Origin: Glebionis coronaria
Taxonomy: Eukaryota > Streptophyta > Magnoliopsida > Asterales > Asteraceae
Direction: 5' to 3'
NCBI GenBank assembly: GCA_025667525.1
Contig: CM046882.1
Location: 549,456,630 to 549,520,629 of the forward strand
DNA length: 64,000 nt
The notes under the pieces were generated by a model that had not been told where the DNA came from, ran no database searches, and was given only the letters and a program-made list of their open reading frames with translations. Below are positions 44,720-55,500 of this stretch, piece by piece. The stretch's first letter is position 1, and every line of letters starts with the position of its first letter. A program made the position numbers and the translations under genes.

Positions 44720-45332
44720 GAATTTGATGTATATATATATCTTAATAATGTTTTTATTACTAAGATATTGTGCACGCCTCAGAACTCATATTATAACTTA
44801 ACTTGAAATTCTTTTGGTCTCGGCTAAATCACCATTTACAAAAAATGCTTGATGACGCTAAAATCACCGACAGATATTTAGCGCTAATGCCACAAGATAC
44901 TGAACTGGACTTGGTTCAATTAGCCATCTCCAACCATATCTAGACAAGATCTACCATGGATATATATACCGAAATTTGGTGATTCAGCTCAGGTAGTACA
45001 AACATGTAACGAGTTTCATCTTACAAAAGCTACTTAAAATGCTCAAAACCTCATCAGAACCTCAGGAGGTAGTATACATGTTATAAATCCATATAATTTT
45101 TTTGGCACATTAGTGTGTTGGTCACCTTATTGTAAAGGTATTCACCAAATACTTCTCCAAACACTGTTAAAAAGTTATGAGTTAATTACATAAATCGTCA
45201 ATGTTGTTTACACGCTTTTTCACCTTTCGTCATAGGACATCAAGCCACTCGTCCCTCCTGTACTTGTCGTTTTGTAAGAGACCGATCCTTTGACGACATA
45301 GACGCTAGTGTTTCTCTGTTAAGTCTCCCTTG
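44720..45332. other. AT-rich intergenic DNA
   Basis: Nothing recognised on either strand. Confidence 0.4.
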
Positions 45333-45546
45333 TTCCGGCTTATATAGCCGGCTCATGGCTTATTAGGTTTTGTGGCTTATTTTGAAACTTTTCGACTAAT
45401 ATAAGTTCATTATAAAGCTATGTAAGGTATTCGGTAACTGGCAACAAAAAAAAATGAGCGCTTTTAAAACATTAGCCCGAAACAATATAAGCTCATAAGC
45501 CATAGGCCTATAGGCCCATAAATAAGCTTAAACAAACAGCCGAACC
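45333..45546. mobile_element. Probable small MITE with GGCTTAT ends
   Basis: The left end gttccggcttatatagccgg and, inverted, the right end ggttcggctgtttg..aagcttat share the ttc-ggct and gcttat blocks. The interior repeats ggcttat and its complement. Non-coding. Confidence 0.45.
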
Positions 45547-45777
45547 ATATAACCAACATTTAACCCAAGCCCAAAATCTAACTCAAACTCATAATCCTCT
45601 AAACCCAATCCAAATAAAAGGCAATGCAGCCAACCATAAGACGGTTCACCAAATTTGACCTCATTAACAATGTTACAAATCACTGGTAACTACTTTATAA
45701 CTACTGTATAGGGAGCAAAAAAGGTAAAAAAAAAACATTATATTGAACATGAGTTGCACCTTTATCACTCTGATGTT

Positions 45778-46008
45778 CAGGGACTGGGAGCTAGGGGTTT
45801 TCCGCGGATGCCCGTGACCTTTATGGAATTTTTTTATATAGTGTTAATTTGTGAAGAAAACATCGTTTTTTTCCTAAATTCATCTTAAATGCACCCAGTC
45901 AATCGGAACGTGTTTCTGCCCTTTGTTTTAATTCATTTTTTACATGTGTTATATTACGGATAAAAAAAATTGTACACCCGGTCATATTTCATCCTGGCTT
46001 CGTCTCTG
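45778..46008. mobile_element. hAT-like MITE 1 of a tandem pair
   Basis: Starts CAGGGACTGGGAGCTAGG and ends CATCCTGGCTTCGTCTCTG. The two ends are imperfect inverted repeats of the same type as the MITE at 51703. Non-coding, 231 bp. No clear 8-bp duplication. Confidence 0.55.
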
Positions 46009-46010
46009 TT

Positions 46011-46252
46011 CAGGGATGAAGCCATGGGTGTTCTATGAATGCTCGAAACATTTATAAATTTTATCGATTTAATATGAATATTAAAAAAACATTGATTTTT
46101 TAAAAATATATCTTAAATACATTTGGTGGATCGAAATATATTTCCAGTCTTATTTAGTAAGTATATATATATATATAAAAATTTAGACACAACCATATTA
46201 AAGTTTAAAAATATTTGTTCCATTGATCACCCTTAGTCTTAGCTTTGTCCTG
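46011..46252. mobile_element. hAT-like MITE 2 of a tandem pair
   Basis: Starts CAGGGATGAAGCCATGGG only two bases after MITE 1 and ends CTTAGCTTTGTCCTG. Same terminus family, non-coding, 242 bp. Confidence 0.5.
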
Positions 46253-46307
46253 CTATTCACGTACTAAAACATTTATGTTTTGCGAAATGGGTAGGGTTTG
46301 AGTTGGG

Positions 46308-46708
46308 TAGAGGTGGTAAATCTTGCTCATTTTAATATATATGGGTATTTTTTGCCCATTCTCAGAAAAAGATGGGGCCTTTTTCGCCCATTCTTTATAA
46401 TGAATGGGCTAAACAGGCGCATATGTAAGAAACTAAATGGGCTTAACGGGCGCACTTGTAAAATACAAATTAGTATACTCGACGAATATATTTTATTAAA
46501 TTTTTTACCCCGGCTTTCAAACAAGTATTTTTATTTTTTATTTGTAGGTTTTTATATGTTTTTTTCCTTTTCTAGCTTACGCCCATTTAGCCCGCCCGTT
46601 TCGTCCGTGCCCGTTTAGCCCGTACCCGTTTAGCCCGCCGCCCGTTTAACCTGTTGCCCGTTTAGCCCCGCGCCCGTGCCCGCCCGCCCGCCTATTTTGT
46701 CACCTCTA
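46308..46708. mobile_element. hAT-type MITE with internal CCCGTTTAGCCC array
   Basis: Perfect 8-bp terminal inverted repeats TAGAGGTG/CACCTCTA are flanked by an 8-bp target duplication with one mismatch (GAGTTGGG 46300-46307, AAGTTGGG 46709-46716), the size typical of hAT. The right part (46570-46690) is a GC-rich run of degenerate CCCGTTTAGCCCG units. Non-coding, 401 bp. Confidence 0.8.
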
Positions 46709-46984
46709 AAGTTGGGTAAGCTAGATACGTTCAAATTAAAATTTGTATTTTTATAAATTGTTTAATCAATGGGTTGGGTTCGGACTTGTTATTGCAAAAT
46801 CACTAAAAATGATATAACAAACAAATTCGTGGCATGTGTTGATAATTTGTGAAAAAATAAATAATTTGTGGTTCATAAGTTTTGAGTTAATGTTTTTAGC
46901 CTTTTTATAAATAGTTATGAATTAATGAAGCTTTTTCGTATACTCGCGTAATAAAGAAAAATTGTAAAATATATTCCACGAAGC

Positions 46985-47235
46985 CTTTTGTTTTCTGAAA
47001 TAAGACAAGGTAAATTAATAGACCGGTTCATGAAGCATCCAGAAGGCGTAGGTTCAAGCTGACGGTGCAACATGCATATAAACGTGCTTGCAAGGGTTCG
47101 ATTGAATATTGACGGTCCACGAGTTAAAATGATACCTGAACTCGGGTTATTCCACGTGGGTAGTAATTACCTCTTTGTTTATAAATAATTTTTGAAAATG
47201 ATAGATAGTTCAGGGTCGCATTGCATATTTTTGTT
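46985..47235. repeat. Dispersed repeat, left copy
   Basis: Shares with 48590-48815 the blocks gaccggttcat, ggcgtaggttca, ctgacggtgcaa, actcgggttat and cacgtgggtagtaattacct, in the same order. gtaggttcaagctg resembles a Pol III box B. The two copies bracket the minisatellite region. Confidence 0.7.
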
Positions 47236-47904
47236 GAATTATTTTAGTGAAACTGACACAAATAATAAGACTTAAAAGAATAGCATTTTCTTCACTTCTT
47301 TATATTACGTTAAACAGATAACGTTAAATCATACACGTGTTTTATATATGTTCTCGTTATTTTCATCCATAATTTTAAAGAATATTTATCAGGAGAATAT
47401 AAATGGGCAATAAGCTAAATCATTAGCTTTTTTTATACAACAAAATCAATTTTATTAAATATAACGTTTGTAAATCTAAGTCTTAAACATAGTTTATGTG
47501 GGTGCCTACAAACGCTATAGACTTTCGACGTAGTCTTAAACATAGTATATGTTAAATGCGTTTAGTTTATCTAAACATATTTATGATATTACGGTATAGA
47601 ATTTTTTGTAGTTTGTGTTTCATCATTGTTGGTAAATAACTCTACCGTGTGAGGTGAAAAAAAATTATCTGAATTTTCATCTAAAAAATTGTTTAATCAA
47701 AATTGCAAACCTTAAATTTTTTTTAATGTCATTAAACATGAATAGTTTAATTTTTGATCTCAATCCACTCATCTTAAATATTTTTCTTTTGTAAATTTCG
47801 TTATTGTGGTTTACTTTTTGCACCCTATAACATTATCGCTAACGATTGTTACTTTTTGTCAATTGGCCTCACGTGCGGCGCGCGTGAGAACATTTTGTCA
47901 ATAC

Positions 47905-48340
47905 ATCTTGTAGACATATATAGCTCAGTGGCTTATACTTTAGTTTGAAATTACTACGCGTGTAACTATATATAGTCGCGAAATTGCTTATCATTAAATA
48001 GTAAATGATACGTTAATTGATTTGGTGCTCGAATCAATAAACCCATAACTCAACTAGGATGACTTGGTGATTGAACCAGTGAGCCGATGATTCGATCGAG
48101 TTCATCTGATGGTCGATCCCGTGACGCGCTGACTTGATCTGGCTGATCCAGTTGTCGAATCATTGAACCAGCGACTTGATCGGGTTGACTCGATAGTCGA
48201 ACCCGTGACCCGATGACTCAACCGGTTTGAACCAGTGGTTGATAACGTGACCCACTAACTAGACTGATTTGACCTAGTGGTTAATCTCGTGACTCGATAA
48301 CTCGACCTTGACCCGATGATCGAACTTATGATCTAGAATA
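47905..48340. repeat. Degenerate minisatellite with unit about 42-45 bp
   Basis: After a leader with gacatatatagctcagtggc (resembling Pol III box A), the stretch 48040-48330 repeats units near gacccgatgactcgaccggtt, then ttgacccagtggtcgaaccc. A second, related array with the same leader lies at 62845-63190, so it is a dispersed family. Confidence 0.75.
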
Positions 48341-48589
48341 TCCAACATTTAACAAATATATATTATTATAAACTTATAGAAACTTTAACTAATCTGTTAA
48401 AGTTAAAATTGTTGTTTTATTAAAAAGTAAAAAAAAATAACTTATCGATAAATACATTAATTTGTAAATAATTATCATGAATAATAAATTTTAAACAAAA
48501 AGAGTGATCTATAAAACAAAACTTGAATAGAAAAACAAACTTCACGAAATCTGTGTTGAATATCAGTTGCACGGTTGCTTCACCGCTCT

Positions 48590-48815
48590 GTTTTAACAGA
48601 AATCAAGAGAAGGGAATTTAATGGACCGGTTCATCAAACATCCGGGTGGCGTAGGTTCAGTCAGACTGACGGTGCAAGATATATATCAACCGTGCTCAGG
48701 CTTCGTTTGAATATTGATACATGAACTCGGGTTATGCACGTGGGTAGTAATTACCTCTTTGTTTATAAACATGTTTTGAAAACGACACAGTCCACGGCAT
48801 TGTATGTCTTTGATG
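48590..48815. repeat. Dispersed repeat, right copy
   Basis: Direct copy of 46985-47235, diverged, including the block cacgtgggtagtaattacct and the following ctttgtttataa. Confidence 0.7.
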
Positions 48816-49122
48816 TTTTGAAAAGTTGCCAATAAACGATCTGGTAAATAATAATATTTGCAATAATACAAAACGTAAATTATTAAATATGTCATATACT
48901 GAGTTTAAAAATCATTTATTAAGATATATGACATGTCAAACTAATAATTACATTACAAATATATATAAAATTTACATGATTCATTATTTTATTTTATTCT
49001 CTTTTTATCAAATGTATTATACTAAAAGTCTAAACTTTTGTGAAGAAATATAAGATTTTTTTTTTATAATGAGAAACTATTTCATACTTATGTGGCATAA
49101 ATAGATTTAATATTATAGCATA

Positions 49123-49805
49123 AGGAGTCATCACTCCAAGTGAGTCGATTTTGGGGTGCCACATCAGCGAAACTCACTCACTCACATGAAAAAAACAGGG
49201 GAGTCATCACTCCAAGTGATTTCCAGTTTTTCAGAATTTTACAAAATACCCCCTAAACAAACTTAAATATTTAACAATAGTATACGTTACGAATACTTAA
49301 TAAAAAAACATGCTCGTACACTAAATAAACAAACGAAAAAAAAACTTAAACAAAAAAAAACATATATTTAAACATGTTTAACTTTGTAAGCCTTTTAAAA
49401 TCTACTGTATTTGTAAATGAAACTAGATTGAATTTATATGACCAAAAATGTAAACTTTAAAACCTGTGTGGGGTGAAGTGTAGATGACACATAGTCATCA
49501 TCTTTCTCATCTTGTTCCTAGCACACACCATAACAGCCACCACCACCACCCCTTCTACCGCCATCAACAGCCACCACCACCACAGCCACCAAAACACAAC
49601 ACAAAACAAAAAAAATGGCTGGTTACATATTTTTATACCTTGGGGGATTGAACGAATTTTTTTTTTTTTTAAGCCTTTCACACCAAGTGAGTCGACCCAC
49701 GCCACAGGCTCACGCCGTGGGTTTTGGTGATCGCCGGACTCACAACGCCGACCGCGCCGTGAGTTTGGCACCCCACGGCGCCACCACTCCCAGCCCTCTT
49801 ATGAA
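49123..49805. mobile_element. Probable non-autonomous PIF/Harbinger-like element
   Basis: The left end taaggagtcatcactcc, with ggggtgccacatcagcg inside, and the right end ggcaccccacggcgcc...cccagccctctta are imperfect inverted counterparts. Possible 3-bp TAA/TTA duplications flank it. ggagtcatcactccaagtga occurs twice at the left. The interior includes a (CAC)n-rich stretch (49545-49590). No transposase frame. Confidence 0.4.
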
Positions 49806-51215
49806 GAGATTCAAAATGTATTATCATCTCTTTTTTATTTTTCTTTTTAGCTAAATAGTTAATGACATTTAAAATATATGAACTTTTAAATGTTTATTCA
49901 TAGTGGAAATAGGTTTATAATTTGAAATGTGATATAAATTAATAACAATTGAGGAGGTGGCAATTTTATAAACCTATGTGTTGGTTCATCATAGTAGATG
50001 CCCTATTATCTTAATTCCAAAATAAAGCGTTTTACAATAAGATAACGGGTAAACTGACAAGAAACTGCGCCGCGACCCCTTTCTGAATAACGAAACCAAT
50101 CCTACCAAATATAAAGTTATGTGCCCTACGGGTCGAAAAATTACTTTGCACAACCCGTTAAACCCTTTTACATTATTGAAAATAAAAAGAAAACAAAATC
50201 TGTCAAGTCTTAGACAGTCGAGTTGACATAGATTACTTCAAATCCAACGAGATATAGAAAATTTAAAAATCGGTTTAATATTACTCATTTTTTTAATCAA
50301 AATTGGTTCAATCTATTTAACCGATCGAGTCGAATGAGGTTTAGGCATTTGTATTTTAGTTTATGTATTGCTTTCTTGTTTTAGCAAAAAAAAATTTTGA
50401 AATTATTCACTGAAGGTAAGACTTGAAAGAAGGCATTTTCTTCCTTTTCATACGTATCACACGAGTAACTAAAATTAAATTTTTTTTGTTTCATAATTAT
50501 AATTCAAGTTTATAATTTAAATTGTCTTAAACTAGTTGTTCATTTTTAAATATAGATGAAACAAATATAGATTAAATTTATTATATTATATTTATTTGAG
50601 GTAATAATTACAAATTTTAAAAAAAAGTTCATAATTAAATAATTATAAAGTAAAATTATCATTATTGATGGACTGTCAAAAAAATTCACAAAAACTAACA
50701 AAGAAATTATAAATGTAGTTCTTTTCTTAAAATTTTGTTTATTAACTATTAATGGACTATAATCACTCTATCCGTTTTAAAATTATTGTCACTCGACAAA
50801 AACCATACAATAGTTTAAGACAAATACATATATTACAACATTTTTTCTCTTACTTTTTAATATAATAACAGTTTTATCTTTAACTAATTAATTTAAATCT
50901 TTTTTAAATTATGTAATTATAATTTTAAAAAATATATATATAATAAACTTAATCGAACTTTTACTACCAACGTATTTGCAATGTTTTATGTAAAACTCTC
51001 AAAACTCTCTGTCAACAATTAAATAACTTGTCTTGTTTTGTTATTGTTGCAAATGTATATTGAGAGTGATGAAAGGGATGGAGGCGATAGTTTTTGTTGT
51101 AAGTTTAGTGAAAACCACACTAGAAGAAGACAAGATAGGTTTTAATGTTATGTAAAAATTTATTTATTTATATTATATTTTGTTTAGGCTTAATAATAAG
51201 TAAGTTCAATACCAA
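49806..51215. other. AT-rich intergenic DNA
   Basis: No gene. A faint Stowaway-like terminus (ctctatccgttttaaaattattgtc, split by changes) lies near 50767. Otherwise nothing is recognised. Confidence 0.4.
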
Positions 51216-51220
51216 TTATT

Positions 51221-52566
51221 TGTTGGAATTTATAAAAACCTTTTATCTATATAACACATTAATAATCACGAATACACAGCGGAATATAGGATCACGTATA
51301 GACAAGTAACTAACATAAACGATAAAGAATTGCGTACCTTTTAATAATAGATAAATCACCTTTATCGAACCACCAATATAAACGAAAACCCAAAGATCAA
51401 AAAATGATCTCTCTAAGAGTACGCACACAATATGTTCTTTAGCAAACAATTAAGTATGCTAGTACCAAGTCGTGATGATAAACTAATAAATATTTGTTAA
51501 AACAAATATTCACAAAACTAACAATGTGTTGTTAGTTAATCGCACCAAATAACCAAACAAGAATCGTTGATTGCTTTGCTGTTTTTTATCTCATAGATCT
51601 ATCGCAATTCACACATATATTATATAATAGTGATATCACATTAAATATACACATGTAACATTCGGTTGTCCTAAGTAAAATAGGAAACCAATACTATACA
51701 ACCAGAGGCGGAGCCAGGAATTGATATTAAGTGGGGCTCAAATTTTTTTCCGGTATATAGTAATATTAATATATTATTTTTCTTATTTTTTTTTTTAGTA
51801 ATTTATAATTAGTACTTGATTACTTGAGAAAATGAATAAAACAGACACATATAACTCCATGTTTTATAAAATTGTATCGTAATTACGCTAGATGGCATCC
51901 CGATACCTACTTTTATTAGTACTAAAGACAATGTTACTCCAAATTACAAGTTTACAAAAATCTGATTTTCTTTTTGGTACAAATAACAAAACAAATTGTT
52001 AGATTTGTAAATTGAAAGGTGAAAAATAATATCACGTGGGGTAACATTGGGTGATGAAACTGGTGCTATTTTGTTTTACTGCTTTATTTATTGTCATGTG
52101 GGGTAACATTGACTTATCTTTCTAATATCTATATCTTTTTCTCTTTCTAAATAGTCATCTTCTTCCTTACATTTCATACTCCATCTTCTATCTTTATATC
52201 TATTTTCTTACAGGTTTTTTCTTATATTAATGTATCACAAGTTTATTGCAAGCTAGAAGCACTGATTGTTGGCCAGTTAGGGGGGGCCGAACACCCTCCA
52301 GCCCCCCCCCCACTGGCTCCGTCCCTGTATACAACAAAGGCATTAGATATTATTCTATATTTGTATTTATTTGTTTTATATACAATTAACATATAACTAA
52401 AATCCCGTTAACTAACTAATTAGTTAACGTCCGTAATAGCTTATCACTAATTAATATATTACGTATAATATATTAACGCATAATTGTTTTACGTATTAAC
52501 GTGTGCGTCTCCCTAGGCTCGGGACGACTTCCGGACATATATTATTTACGTGTACATAATCCTACA
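51221..52566 (-). repeat. 3' LTR of the LARD-like element (left), with nested MITE
   Basis: On the plus strand it runs TGTTGGAATTT...ATCCTACA. It is interrupted at 51703-52327 by a hAT MITE. Confidence 0.9.
51703..52327. mobile_element. hAT-type MITE nested in the left LTR
   Basis: Ends CAGAGGCGGAGCCAG and CTGGCTCCGTCCCTG are inverted repeats with two mismatches. A perfect 8-bp duplication TATACAAC flanks it (51695-51702, 52328-52335). The sister LTR shows the empty site (catacaacaaaggc near 59915). 625 bp, non-coding, with a C-run near 52301. Confidence 0.92.
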
Positions 52567-52577
52567 GCTCTCACTTG
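52567..52577 (-). other. Polypurine tract of the LARD-like element
   Basis: On the minus strand CAAGTGAGAGC directly precedes the 3' LTR. Confidence 0.65.
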
Positions 52578-55500
52578 GACATGTACAATAATATAATATA
52601 ATAACATTGGTTAGCGTCTAGCAACACGCCAATACTCCCGGAAACTCTCGAGTGTAATTTTCCATAAAGTACATTTAAATGACTCAAACATTTACAATCC
52701 TTTTGTTTCTCAAATGTCATGTTAATAATGGATATGGATCAAAGTCATTCCATTTTAACTATTTTGTTTCTCGCATTACATAATTAATATAGATTACCAA
52801 TCTAATCGAGACAAATCTAGATTACCATTGGGTATGGCCATACAAACATCTAATTAATTAACGAGGGGCCCAGTAGCATTATTCTTCAATCGTAGTTGAA
52901 TGAACAAATTCTATCTTGACTACATGTGCCTCTTATATGCTTCAAGATACAAATGATTATATCCTTTATTACTACCTTATTCAGGATAGTGTTAGAACTA
53001 TAGCAAAAAGTACCATCCACATATATAAGACCTGCTTGCATCTCAAGTCAAAGGATTTAGTAATGTAAATCATTTACAAGTTTCACTTAAAGACGCTGAT
53101 CCATAAAGTGATTGACTTGTTAGTAGGAGATGTCCAATATATAACTTTTGGATATCGTATGAGTTGGTGAACCGTTCTTACATATTCTACGAATATTACC
53201 ATCTCTCATATATTTCTTAATTTAATTATATTCCTATATAATCAATCGACATAGACAATTTAGAATAACATATTATTCAAGGATTTAAACATGCAGTATA
53301 GGACCAATAGATATTAAAGAAAACGAAATATATATCCAATACTTCAATTCATAAAATAAATATTATTTAACAGTATCCTTTATCCAAATACTAAAAGATC
53401 AATGCATGATAACCTTACTTGAAAAATCATGCCTCAAGATATGACGATCATACTTGTTTTCAAGGCATATATTTCATAATAATGTAATAGGTTTGATCTT
53501 TGGAATGTTGAGAATACTTATTTCAAATTCACAATTGTGAAAATCTCTGAACATATATAATGATTGTTATTATGTACGTTTCTACATATGAACACACAAC
53601 AAAATGAGAGTAGTGTTGTTGTACATCCTATAAGATGTGTGAGTCCAACAAAACACCTTATTGAAAACAATCTTCTTTAATAGCTTCTTAAACTATAAAG
53701 TATTCTTTATTCTTTTAATATGTATTGCAACATTATGCTCAATTTGAACATAACTAATCCACATGGTCATCGTCAAAGATGAAATCGTACCATGATTAGT
53801 ATTGAGTGTTATCTCAATCAATCTATCATCCATGTCTAGAAACATCACTATGATATATTATAATCCATAAACTATATAATATTACTATGATAATATTTGG
53901 TGTCTTTCTAAACTCTAAGTTTGTTGACAATGATAATTGCATCTTATTATCATATAGAATATTCATTACTTGGAACAATTCAAGTTAGTAATAGTCATTC
54001 TATCCGAAACAAATCTTATCGTAACATTTGTACTAATCATCTAAATGATTTTCTCTTTAAGCAATCACTGTTGTCAAATCTTCTTGTGCTTATACAAGTT
54101 TTATAACTATCCATACACACAATATGATTTACATGATGAATTCCTTAAGTTTTCATCTTATGTCAACTCTCATCAAATGAGATACATTCATTGAGACTTT
54201 CTAAATGATACTTCATGTTGTGTTAGATTTCATTAACCACAAATGTTTACTACAATAAACATACATATCAAGGTCATACGTTTAATTTCTAAACACTTTC
54301 GTATGAAACCTTATTCCAAGTTAAGGTTTAACATCTTGCTTACATGTAATATTGCTTTCCATATGTTATACATCATATGTGATTTAGGAAATAAATATAA
54401 TACTCCCACTAGCTTTTAGATGTACTCACAAGTTATCTTAGATCTAATTAAAAATCAAAATATGGATAATAATTAGACTTGAGATATATTCCTTAGATGC
54501 ATACATTAATCCATACATGGATTCTTGCATTATGTACACTACATAAAGATTATTGTAATTTATAAACACTTTGATCACAACCGTCCTCGCTAATGTAATC
54601 GTACAAAAGAGTTTAAATATTACATTGTCATATTTATCATTATAAAACTATCATGACAATAAATCATCTTTATTAATGCATGTAAAACTTTTCTATCACA
54701 TATTGTGCATTAATCATGTGTACAATATTTTCCATATGAGTCTTTCACTAAAGAAACTTATATTCACCTCACGGTCTAACCGATCGGTTAAAGATTAATC
54801 AAGTTTCAAAAAATTGATTATCTTCTATGGACTTGCATCTACTCATTCATAGTTTTATTCAATAATGACATTCAAGATTTAATAATACATCTATTTGGTT
54901 AGTAGGGTCACCATGATCCTCTAACATACATTCCTTAGTATAGACATATCAGTATATCATTCAAGTACTAAAGACATCCTTGCGAATCTATGAATGTGAG
55001 TTCTATCATCACGATGTTCAACACTTAATGTTCCTCATCACTATGACATTCGCTAGTATATTTAGAAGGTTGCATATTTTGTTATTTATCTCTTAAAGAT
55101 CTATGATTCCTCCCACTTGCTTTTAGTAATCATAGACTATTATTCAAATACTTAGCATGTAGGGCAACAACAAATTTTTATCTTTTGGGATACGTTCACA
55201 AAATACTTTGATAGTTCTTGACAAATTCAGAACTTCAATTTTAAAGACTCAATGTGATTCATCACATTCCATAGCTTGATGGTGTCTTAGTATCCTTCTA
55301 GGTCGGAGTAATATTTAAGTATATACTTTGTATACCCAATTTTCAAACCTTGACAACTTTTGGAGGTAAAGTGTTTCAAGTTATCACATCAAATAATTCT
55401 AAAGAATTTGATTTATCACTCAAGACATTCTATGAGTATTTGAGATTGTGAGACTATATCACAATTCCTAAATAACTTAAACTCCTTAGGTTAAATACTT

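Noticed and set aside
46298..46618. 106-codon frame
   Set aside because: Falls inside a hAT-type MITE with defined ends. No protein features.
49457..49771. Overlapping frames on both strands near the (CAC)n run
   Set aside because: Low-complexity CAC/GTG repeats within a probable non-autonomous DNA element keep frames open by composition.
52295..52312. Assembly error at the C-run
   Set aside because: The run lies just inside a hAT MITE whose ends and 8-bp duplication are exact, so the surrounding sequence is credible. Only its exact length is uncertain.
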